From Blasia pusilla (taxonomy: Eukaryota; Marchantiophyta; Marchantiopsida; Blasiales), in NCBI GenBank assembly GCA_050084515.1, contig CM114273.1, forward strand, positions 3,286,001 to 3,350,000: a DNA stretch of 64,000 bases. The letters are read 5' to 3'. Positions 10,402 to 19,640 of this stretch are shown piece by piece. The notes beneath the pieces were generated by a model. It did not search any database and was not told the origin of the DNA. It saw nothing but the letters and a program-made list of their open reading frames with translations. The translations under genes were made by a program, and so were the position numbers. Numbering within the stretch: position 1 is the first letter of the stretch; every line of letters begins with the position of its first letter.

Positions 10402-11644
10402 CGACATGGAGGTTGTGGAGTTCTTGCGCACTGGCGTCATAGCGAGCACAGTGAGTGCTAGGGAGCAAGATCGGATCCTACAGAGAGCCAGGAGGTTCAA
10501 GTGGGAGGAGACTTACATTTTTCGGGTATAGGGAGATGGTAGGATACGAGTGGTACCTCATACTTCCCAGCAAGCACATGTAGTGCGACATGCCTAGGAG
10601 GAGTTGGGACATTTTGGAGTAAAGCGTACTTACAGCTTACTCTAGGTTCTGTATTGGTGGCACAGCATGTATATTGGGGTACATCAATTTGTGACTAGAT
10701 GTATGGTATGTGACAGAGTGCAAGCATCCTTCAATGCTCCCACTCCACAGTTACATCCTTTACGGATTATGGGTTTAGGTTATCAGTGGAGTTTAGACTT
10801 TGTATGACCTTTGCCATTGACAGGGCGTCATCATAGGTACATGTTGGTCATGGTGGAGCATTTCTCCAAGTGGATAGAGTTGGTGGCACTACCCGATAAG
10901 GTGAGCGAGGGAACAGCTTATGTGTTTCTAGATCGTGTGCTTAGTCACTTTGGTGCACCGGCGGAGGTGTTGACTGACCAGGGTACCGAGTTCAGGGGAG
11001 AGTTTCAGGCCTTGTGTGATCAGGCACAGATAGATCACCGCACCACGTCCAGAGATCATCTTGAGGCGGATGGGTTGGCGGAGAGAGTGGTACACACGGT
11101 GAAGAGAGGATTGCGGAAGTATGGCTTACAGCGGGGACAGTTGAGGGAGTGGGACCTACAGTTGCCATGGTTGGCTATGGGCTATCGCTTTAGTTGGCAG
11201 GCATCCTTGGCGTCATTTTCACCGTACTTTTTGCTCTTTGGGAGTGAGCCAGATTTACCTGCAGCTATTCGACGTGACATGGCGGAGGTGTTAGATCTTG
11301 GTGATCCAGATGTGTGGGTACAAGCATGTTCTCAGAGGGCGGAGGTTTTTCATAGAGTTATGCCTATGGCCTTTGAGAACTTAGCTATTGCCCAGCATAG
11401 AGATACATTGAGGTACGCGACCATTCGTGGAGGAGGTTATCATCCAGGGATTAGGAGGTTTCATCTTGGAGATTACGTGTATTTACAGCAGGCGGCACCT
11501 ACGATGCTAGATGTCACTGCAGGGCGCACGATCCTACGTGTGCGCAAGGTATTACCCACCGAAGTCCTCATGTTGGAGGGACGGGATGGTATGGTTCTGA
11601 AGATCATGTGCGCAATTGTGCACCATGTCATCTTCCGAACGTAG
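10400..11644 (+). pseudogene. Gypsy integrase
   Basis: The zinc-binding HHCC module lies around 10578-10722 (HFGVKRTY; CMVCDR). The catalytic core shows the first Asp in WSLDFV (10796-10798, followed at once by a TGA at 10805), the second in LTDQGTEF near 10970-10993, and the Glu in DGLAERVV near 11069-11092, i.e. the D,D(35)E triad. The stretch 10811-11641 is open for 277 codons. A C-terminal GPY/F-like region (FHLGDYVYLQ near 11460) follows. Integrase inserts the cDNA. A frame change near 11600 leads into the PHD extension. Confidence 0.92.
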
Positions 11645-11834
11645 ATGGGACGGTGGATCCGAGCTTGGTAGTGGTACCTGCAGGCTTGAGGTGTATGTTG
11701 TGCAGATCTGCGAGGGGTGCAGCCACCATGTTGGTATGTGATGGTTTTCTCAAGGGTGGCATATGTCATGTCTGACCCCCACCCCTCTTGATGTGGTTCC
11801 CACGGGACGATGGATGTGTCCGAGATGTGTATAG
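11590..11834 (+). pseudogene. C-terminal PHD finger of the gypsy integrase
   Basis: After the integrase the reading frames, with one shift near 11755, give a PHD-finger pattern: CMLC at 11692-11703, LVCDG near 11731, WHMSCLTP from 11757, and WMCPRC at 11811-11828, then a TAG at 11832. Spacing is C-X2-C-X11-C-X2-F-X4-H-X2-C-X15-C-X2-C, the C4HC3 order with the fourth Cys replaced by Phe (TTT). PHD fingers commonly read histone H3 tails. It occupies the place where chromoviruses carry a chromodomain, so a role in targeting integration to certain chromatin is inferred. This copy is broken by the frameshift and the lost ligand. Confidence 0.82.
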
Positions 11835-12048
11835 GGTAGTAGGTCATGTTAGAGAGATGTGATGTTTTCTATCTGGAGTTGGGGGGGTCCAATTGCCACC
11901 TAGGAGGGCGGTTGTGTGATCTCCATGTATGTGTATGAGTTGATTTTTGTACACGTGTATATCGATCCATGTGTGGGGAAGATCGGTGTTGTGTGGTGTA
12001 GATGTGACCAGCGATGTATGTTGTGTAGCGATATGTATGCGCACGACA
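11835..12048 (+). other. Gypsy 3' non-coding end with polypurine tract
   Basis: GGAGTT followed by seven G (11875-11887) resembles the polypurine tract that primes plus-strand synthesis just before a 3' LTR, with two T interruptions. The remaining 160 bases to the CA at 12047-12048 should then be 3' LTR, but they show no clear similarity to the 5' end at 3159, so the LTR identity is unproven. Confidence 0.45.
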
Positions 12049-12115
12049 AAGTCTTCAGAGGAAGTAAACATGATTTCTCCTTCTTAAAATTATTTGGCTG
12101 TATTTGTTATGCTTA
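12049..12115 (+). pseudogene. Ty1/copia integrase fragment, 3' of the nested insertion
   Basis: The frame reads VFRGSKHDFSFLKLFGC, which continues the copia integrase broken off at 3158 (the usual family motif is a GKKPD-like stretch followed by FGC). After about 12115 the similarity is lost and no copia reverse transcriptase or RNase H follows, so the copia element was truncated at its 3' side as well. Confidence 0.78.
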
Positions 12116-12339
12116 CTTCACATTATGTCCCAAATTTCCACGTCCACTGAATGTCATTTGGAGCCATACTTAGTCTAAGTCCAATTTGATCCTAATATCC
12201 AATTTCGGCCGTAGAAGGCGTTTGGTAAAGGAAAATCCCCATCCTCGATTGGAACTAAAGTTCCAAATGGCACTGAATTGGCTCCTAAGATCCCAATAGG
12301 TCGGAAAAAAATGTAGAATCAAAACCTCAGTTCTGATTG

Positions 12340-12535
12340 GCTTAGGATGGGCAGGCGCAGACTCGAGGCGGGTTGGACGCTGGCTAGGGCTGGCAAGCGC
12401 TTTAGGGCTAGGGCGGGCCCGCGCTTGCCCGCCCTAGCCCGCATCCATGGACATGTCCAAGCTTGTCCACCCATGTCTGTCTTAGGGATGGATTTATTTA
12501 TTTTTGTGCAACCATGCTTGGTATATACCTTAGAA
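12340..12535. repeat. Dispersed foldback repeat copy with GC-rich palindrome
   Basis: A GC-rich core contains a perfect 14-bp inverted repeat (12405-12418 and 12427-12440, GGGCTAGGGCGGGC and its complement, 8-base loop). The right flank (12441-12535), read on the minus strand, contains CATGGTTGCACAAAAA and then text resembling 19297-19375. It appears to be a member of a small non-autonomous repeat family also seen at 14735-14835, 19290-19640 and perhaps 41585-42080. Confidence 0.5.
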
Positions 12536-12599
12536 ATGAAATTCATAAGTGATTTGGAATGCCAAATTTGCATGGAAAAAAATCATTGGAAATAAGAAA

Positions 12600-13640
12600 A
12601 AAAATTTGCTTATGGCAATCGAGGTTATAGTCACCTCATATACATATATTCATCTAATACATATTTGTCATGAGGATGTAAATGCCACATAATTTTTGTG
12701 GATTTAAAATTTGTGTCATTGTCACACGACATAATTAATATAGATGCAACATCCACTATAACTCCTCATTTTAATCACTTATATCATAAGCATATTTCAA
12801 ATCTTTGCTTGATCCTTTGGGTCTATTTCCCCTTGGAATTTTTTTATCTATGAATTATAGCCGTTGTAATTAACAAAAATCTATAGTAACTTCTTTTGTG
12901 TTTGTAGGATATTGTGTTAAAAAGATATAGAAAATATGGTAAATTATCATATTTTCAAACATGGAAAAACACACCATCCATCCAAGACATCGTCCTTAAA
13001 ATTTCTCCAATATTTCTTTAAATTCTCTTAGATCCATCTCTCATCTTGGGCCAACCTTTTAAAACACCCTTGGATTGAACTAAAACTTTGAGGGATTATC
13101 CCTTGATGATGTGTCTTTCAACTTGTACGCTTGAGATCTTGAAACATATAGGAGGAGTGCCACTTATTTCTGTATCATATCGTCGAGTGTTATGATGTGA
13201 TGCCTTTGGTATCATGCCCCTTGTTGCCATGTTGCATTATTGAGGAGAGGTGGCTTAGTGAGTCATGTAAGCATCAAGGAGTGATCCTTGCTAATGATGG
13301 GAGGAGTTGGAATTATGACCAAGTTTGTGATTACTTACATATTGTCAAGGAGCAACTAGACCATTGTGTTTCAGGTTATCCACTATTATCCTTACCTTGC
13401 AAATATGAGGGGTTTCTAGGCTTTTAGATAAACGGGTTGATATGTAGATGGATACAGATGCATTATATACTGTTGATGTACGGGGTAGGGACTTTGACCT
13501 TTGGGGAATGGCTTACATGGATGGTTATTCCCTATTCTAGATCTAAGATTAGGCGATGTAGACTGCCATAGAGTGTTGTTGCAAAATGTCTCTTATTGTC
13601 GTGTCATATACCTAGCTAGCAAATTGTAGGAGGATGTAGA
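12600..13640. other. AT-rich stretch, no gene seen
   Basis: Reading both strands gave no protein motif, RNA gene or clear repeat. The longest open frame (13197-13427, 76 codons) has no recognisable domain. Confidence 0.5.
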
Positions 13641-14282
13641 TCCACTCTATTGGACTTGGTTTGGGTTTCGAATCCCAACGCCAAACTCTCGATCCGTTCC
13701 GTGCCCTTGAGTCGCCCCGTGGTGTCCAAAGTGGGGTTCGAGTCCCAAACACTCTTGGAGACCTTCCCCCTTACTAGTACTACTAGGGATCTGGAGGGCC
13801 CCCCTACCTTTTGGAAGGAGGACCCGGACCCCTCTTTTTGGCCCTCAACCCTACTCCCTTTATAATCGGTGTTGGCCCATATCTCAGCTTTTGCTTACAC
13901 GTTTTCCAATATCTTTAGTGCGTTGGAACCAACTCTGCATAAGCTTTCCAACACTTCCTTATTTTTCCCAAACGCATCTCAGGACTAAAAGTTATGGTCA
14001 AAAGTAGAGTCCAAAATGCCAAACGCTAGCCGCGCCCCAAGTCCGGTTCTCACCCTTGGGCCACGTCTCCTTCCGAGGCTCATCTTTTCTTAAGTATCGA
14101 TTTCGCGTTTGGTTCCGGTCTCTTGGTCACGATCATAAACGCATGAAAGACTTGAAACACTTGCCGCGCTTGCGTCTTGCACTTGTGTTTCTCTAACTCC
14201 AAAGCGCAAACCATCCTAGCGTGAGCTCGCTAGAGTTCAGATGTTCCGCTTGCCGCTCGTTTGGTTATGAGGGTTGCGACAA
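13640..14282 (+). repeat. LTR-like fragment with TATA box
   Basis: This segment differs from its AT-rich surroundings in base composition and has a TATA-like CTTTATAATC at about 13857-13866 followed by leader-like text, ending in GCGACA at 14282 before AT-rich DNA resumes. That resembles a solo or truncated LTR. No coding or second copy was found, and the left border is not fixed. Confidence 0.3.
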
Positions 14283-14734
14283 ATTTTTTCCCATGTATAG
14301 TGCCAATGAGAATTCTAGAAATGAAGAGTAGATTAAAAACTCACCATTACATTTGAGGGATTTTTGTTAGTCCCTCCAACCATTATATACTTGCAGAGAA
14401 GCTCAAAACTACTTGCAAATTTTTGAGTTGGCCAGACAACTTGCAAAATACTCACAAATTAATCTTAAAATAAGCATAAGGTACTTGAATATTTTTACTT
14501 TACTTTTTTTTTAAGTTGCAAGTATTTTCCAAGTGATAGTTGCAAAGTAGTGCAAAGAACTTGTAGAGTTGCAATGGACTTGAAAAATACTTGTTATGGG
14601 CTAGAGTCGAGTTTGACGTTCTCAATGGCGACAATCCAACATGGAAGGGAAGGCTGGCGCGATGCAGGCTACAAATTGGGTCCCAAAAATGGGCGGTAGG
14701 TTGCTAGGCCGAGATGCAGGCTGGCTGAGCTTGG

Positions 14735-14835
14735 GTATATTGTATGGGCCGCAAGAATCCAGGCCTACATAGACATGTCCATCCTTGGGAGATAAATAAG
14801 TTCATGGACACTGCCTTTGTCCGGATGCAACCTTA
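14735..14835. repeat. Probable copy of the dispersed foldback family
   Basis: ACATGTCC, a GATAAATAAGTTCATGGACA block and TTTGTCCGGATGCAACC, read on the minus strand, follow the same order as the repeat at 19290. Similarity is short and imperfect. Confidence 0.4.
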
Positions 14836-14924
14836 ACCATCTTACCTCTCAAAATCCCAGAAACACCTTGATGGCCCTTATGGGTGATCCCTATTGGATT
14901 CCAACTCGCGATCCCCAACTTATG

Positions 14925-14976
14925 GCATGAGTCCCCAACCGAGACCTCGCATTGAGTCTCGGTTGGGGACTCATGC
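14925..14976. repeat. Perfect 21-bp hairpin
   Basis: Arms 14925-14945 and 14956-14976 are exact reverse complements (GCATGAGTCCCCAACCGAGA plus C) with a 10-base loop. Parts of the arm sequence recur just downstream (GAGGTCGGTTGG). No gene is associated with it. Confidence 0.85.
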
Positions 14977-15508
14977 GAGGTCGGTTGGACAGTTGGGACT
15001 ACTAGGCGCGCAAACACCCTTTTAGGTGCATGGACTAACCACAAAGTATATCCCAAGTCTCGGAAGACTTGCCTGTGTTGGGAACCTAGGAATGAGGGAA
15101 GGGTTAAGCTTGATGAACTGCCTAGTCATGGACTCGGTGGTTTGGAAGGCCGCTTGACCCAAAGCCAGACTAATGTGAGTGCGTTTGGGTGCAGGTGGGC
15201 AATGAGAGCGTGTCCTACTGGACGTACGCTTCCACAACACTGAGATTGACGTTCGAGGAGAGTAGGCGCACGACAAAATTGGACATCCTTAGCTTGGGAT
15301 AAGTTTGAGTTAACCCTTGGGTGACCTCAATTTAGTTCATTCACTCCACAAGACTTAGTACACATATTTTCATGTAAACTAAGTTCTCACTAATCCAACT
15401 ATGGTGCAATAGCCAAAGCCTCCCCATAAGATAGATGTTTGGCTTTGCTAAGAGCTCCCCTTCCTTGTGACTCCCCGTTCTCTCCTTGGGGCCAAGGATT
15501 CACTAGAA

Positions 15509-15564
15509 TGGCTTAGGCTAACAAAGGATGGACAGACAAGCCAAGCCTTTGTTAGCCTAAGCCA
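15509..15564. repeat. Perfect 19-bp hairpin
   Basis: Arms 15509-15527 and 15546-15564 (core GGCTTAGGCTAACAAAGG and complement) are exact, with an 18-base loop. It stands in non-coding DNA. Confidence 0.85.
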
Positions 15565-15924
15565 AGAAGACAATAATAATTACAATAATCATTGAGACAT
15601 TCCCACCTTAAGATTTCCAAAAGGTAGACCTGATTCAGTGGGCTAAGATCTGCCAGCCTTGAATGATTTCTCCTGCCATCATTTGGAACTCACTAGTGAT
15701 CCCAATATTATGCAGATGTGCCCCCATAGGTACTAGTATAATTGCACATCATTGTAGTTTTTCCATGGTCCAGATCCAAAGAGATCTTCATGAAATTATG
15801 AGCTCAATCACATGTTCATTGCTATCTACGTCAGATCTAGAAGTAAGAGGATAGATTTCCAGTGCAGATTGCGGACTCAGTTTCTGCTGCTATAACGAAT
15901 TGGGCCCATATCTTATCCAGATTC

Positions 15925-16466
15925 ACCTTTTCTCTTCTCCTGGACTGACTATTCAATCTGTTCTTTGGTAGACGTAAATGAAATTTAGATGTAAATTTAA
16001 GTGACAGCTACCCTATTCAACTGAAACCATACCATCGACTGCTTCATCTGCATATCTGGTACCTGAAATCAATCTCAACCCCGTCTCAATTCTTTTCAAG
16101 GACTATTAAGAGCTCATCATGATCCAACCAAAACTATGTGGAGTTTGAGTAATCGACTTGCTAACTGAGTGACACTGGAAACTGGAAAGACTAAACGTTC
16201 ACTGCATCAATTCTTGTTCTCCGTCCAGATCACCTGAAGATCGCCACATGTTTCCCTGCCTCAAAAAATAATTCTGGAACCATCAAACTCAAGATGGCCA
16301 TATGTTTCATACACTAGCTCAAAACTTGTTCTGGATCCATCAACAAAAGATGGCTCCATATTTGGAGCCACAGCATTAAACTTTGTTCTTTGTCAATCAA
16401 TGCTAGTTCTCCATGAGTGAAACTCAAGATGGCCATATGTAGTCAGTCCAGGAGAAGAGAAAAGGT
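15925..16466. repeat. 27-bp exact inverted repeat enclosing about 490 bp
   Basis: 15925-15951 and 16440-16466 are exact reverse complements (core CCTTTTCTCTTCTCCTGGAC). The interior includes a degenerate direct repeat of about 55 bp starting near 16239, 16293 and 16349 (GATGGCCATATG-like starts). No coding motif was seen inside. It could be the ends of an old non-autonomous element or a local inverted duplication. Confidence 0.65.
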
Positions 16467-16719
16467 TAATGTTCAAACCCAAGATCAAAAGGTAGTATAA
16501 GAAAGGAGCTGTGATGACTTCGATCCAACCCTTCGAGTTCAGTGAGGGAATGGCTTTCAGCTTGTTCTCAGATTCACGATCGATGCTCCATCTAATGCTT
16601 CGGAAATGATGGACTCCTTCAGTGGCCTCCATCGACGAAGAAGTCACTAACTGAGAGATCGAACGTGCAGTGTTGGAGGAATTGGGAGATTCTAGGAACG
16701 TGCACCCACAAAAAGTCAT

Positions 16720-18930
16720 CAGATCTTTGCAGGTCTAGCGATGGTAAATGTCGAGAACTTGGAGCTGGAAGTTTTCGATGATTGAAGGGTGTGTATTATT
16801 GTTGGGTAATGATATAAGTATGAGACATTGGAGGCAACACTAACTCAACTCTTCAATGAGAACGGTGTCCTATGTTTGCAGTTGCCATAGTTTGGTCCAT
16901 TAGTGATCAGAGATCATCGATCACTGGAGACTGCAATCGATGAAGGGAAACTTTGCAACCCGAGCACTGAGAAAAAGTTCATTAAAGAGTGAAAACCCTC
17001 GTGCAAACAAACCTTTCTGAGGCCGCAATCGATGGACCAGTAATTGCACATGGTCTTGCACAACTGCCACTGCTTACATTTCACTGCTAACTCTTCAAGC
17101 TCTTGATGATTGCGCATGGTATTGCACAACTATGACTGCTTAGTGTTTGAGCTCTTGGAATGGGCAGTGGTGACTCGCTGGTCATGGAGAGATCCTAACA
17201 ATGTCATTTCTTTCATGAAATTAAACACCCAGCTTGATTCACAAATCGGAAGTGGAGTGAGCTTTTAGCTATTCATGAACAATCTTGAACAATGCAGGTC
17301 TCTCTAGATCTGTGGGGAACGTATGGAATAATGACAAGGGTAACTCTAGACTCTAAACTGACAGAAAAGATCCAACTAAGTCTCCATACTGCTTGTACCA
17401 AATTGCGATGTCAAACTGGTTCCTGAGATGAGTTTCGAGCTGATCTGTCTCGAGTGCAACAACCCACATGGTATTTCATCCGAATCACAACTCAAACTCG
17501 ATCGTTTAAGATGAGGTTAAAATTTAACTGTTAGTGTGTAGATAGATATAGTGCAGACGTGAATGATTAATATGATCAACTTCGCATCACCAGTGAACGG
17601 TTGGTAGCCATCTCTGGAAGAATGGAAGCATTTTCTTTGCGAATTCGAATTGCACGACTTGAAGAGTAGGGCTCTTGCACTTTCCACTCAAAGTTAAAAT
17701 TTCATTATTATTGTGATGACCATTTGCATAAACACCGTGTCAAAAGCTTCACGAAAAGACTCTGTTATACGAATCCAATTCCCCACTTCTAGATCATGCG
17801 TCCAAGTATATCCTCATGCCAAGTCTATTCACTCCCAACCAGCCCTCGAAGGTCCACTCCAAGTCCTGCTGAAAAGACAAGAATTGAGCAGTGTACAAAG
17901 CAGCTTCAAACCCATATCAGTTCTTGAAACTTGGACCCAGTCAATCGATCAATCAATCAATGTAAGTCAATCACTCAATGGGAGCTTCTCAACAACGTGC
18001 AAGTCCGCATGAAGCCTCCTTAGGTTTCGGATCTCCATCGACTTTGATGATGGCATTGGAGTGAGTAGCATACTATCCAACCCAAGCCCACGAATAGACC
18101 GTTATTAAGGTCAACTAAAATGAGTGACATTCGTTCATGCTTATCACTTTTTGGTTGGGGTTGGCAATTCGAGGAAGCTTAGTGAACTCTGAAAGAAAAC
18201 GCGTACTCCTTAGAGATGGGTTTGGCCTTTTGATGAGGAGTGACGAATCCCCTATGGGAGATATTTTGGAAGATTTCTTTTTTTAGACGGGGGTTACTTG
18301 AATGAAGAAAAACCAGAGATGATTGGTTGGGCGTTTATCTGGGAATTATACTTGAAAATACCCTTTCATTAGGGCATCTCCATTTTGGCGCCGATTCATT
18401 ATATTATTTATATATATATGATAAAGAAAGGTAACAACGTGATGGAAGGGAATAAGTTCGTATAAAAGATATACATCCTTTCAAATTTCCTCATTAGTGG
18501 GAGAATCTCTCTAACGAATTTAGGCAGATTGGAAAATGGTAAATAGTTATTATACGTTAGCTCATAGCCACGTGTGAAGCCTTTCATTTTTCACTTTGTC
18601 TAATTTAGTAATTTTTCTATATTAAGCAACAATTTGAATAGGAAAGAGGTTTTAGTAATTATATTCATTTTTATTTTTAAAATAAGAATCCTTAGAAAAA
18701 CTTTAGGTCTCTTTCATGTTCAATTTATTTTTCCATTTTAAAATTTTAAATTTTAATTAAAAAAACCGGAAAAGATCATAAATTAATTTTGGAAGGGAGA
18801 TAAATTCAAATCATAAATTATGTTGAAAAAAATGAGAAAAGATGATGGAAAAATAGTGGAAAATTTATTTTTATTGTTACTATTTTTACTCGTAGCATGT
18901 TACCCACTGAAATTTAAGTAGATCATGGTG
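16720..18930. other. Stretch without recognisable genes
   Basis: Only short open frames without known motifs are present. Near 17070 and 17116 a phrase like TGCRCATGGTNTTGCACAAC is repeated, and 17940-17985 is a degenerate ATCA microsatellite. From about 18360 the DNA becomes strongly AT-rich. Confidence 0.5.
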
Positions 18931-18931
18931 C

Positions 18932-19039
18932 TTCCTTTCACTAACCATGCAGTGGAATTTTAATTCATTTAATATGAGAGATGGTATTTCCTTTCAATGA
19001 TCATGCAATGGAATTTTAATTCATTAAATATGAGAGATG
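18932..19039. repeat. Tandem duplication, about 55-bp unit, two copies
   Basis: 18932-18985 and 18986-19039 both contain GGAATTTTAATTCATT followed by AATATGAGAGATG, differing at a few bases. A simple recent tandem duplication. Confidence 0.75.
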
Positions 19040-19289
19040 TCCATGCGGGAAATGTTTCTCGCATGTGCGTCCCACCCATGTGCGTGCCCACTTCACGCAC
19101 CCTTGCCAACCCACCATCCAATTATGACTCAAAGAGAGACATAAGTGAAATTTAAATTTTCTATTTACCCTAAATGAAAAAAATCTTCCGCCCCGCCTAT
19201 GCACACTTGACTCGATTCCCAAAAAACTTATGCTTTGAGGGCATGATGGCACATTTGCAGACGTGCTTGTTTCCATGCAAAATTGGATA

Positions 19290-19640
19290 TGGCCATATCA
19301 CCATGGTTGCACAAAAACGGACAAGTCCTTCCTTAGGACGGACATGGACAAACAAGTCTTGACATGTCCACGGACATGCGTTCTAAGAGGTGGGACCCAC
19401 ACTTATAGTCCATGATGGAAGTCAAGGCAAAGATGAGTAGAGCAATGAGAGAGGAGGGAGTGGAGGGAGGAAGAAATTGGGGAGTATGGAACACAAAGGC
19501 AAGTAAGGAGAAGTAGAAAGAATGGAAAGATGGGGCCATATGGACAAGTCATTCCAAAGGACAGACATAAGTCCACAGGCATGGACTTGTCCACGGACAC
19601 GGACTTTGTCCATATGCAATCTTGCATATCACCCATATGA
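19290..19640. repeat. MITE-like foldback element of the dispersed family
   Basis: The left end (CATGGTTGCACAAAAACGGA, about 19301) and the right end read in reverse complement (GATTGCATATGGACAAAGTC, about 19605-19625) are related and both carry repeated GGACAAGTCC / GGACATG motifs, so the element can fold back. The left end shares 16 exact bases (CATGGTTGCACAAAAA) and similar downstream text with the repeat at 12441-12535. The interior has only purine-rich text and no coding signal. Confidence 0.5.

Larger units (their letters stand above)
3159..12048 (+). mobile_element. Ty3/gypsy element with C5-methyltransferase and PHD domains, nested in copia
   Basis: The element begins TG (3159-3160) and ends CA (12047-12048), and AAGT lies immediately outside both ends (3155-3158 and 12049-12052), as expected of a target duplication. 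Rejoining the copia flanks gives a gap-free match to the conserved copia integrase stretch between TPFE and FGC. Internal order is gag, protease, C5 cytosine methyltransferase, reverse transcriptase, RNase H, integrase, PHD finger; integrase after RNase H defines Ty3/gypsy. All parts are on the plus strand in several frames with many stops, so this copy is dead. I could not find a matching LTR pair: about 1.4 kb of non-coding DNA precedes gag but only about 0.2 kb follows the last domain, so the 3' LTR may be deleted or very diverged. Confidence 0.82.
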
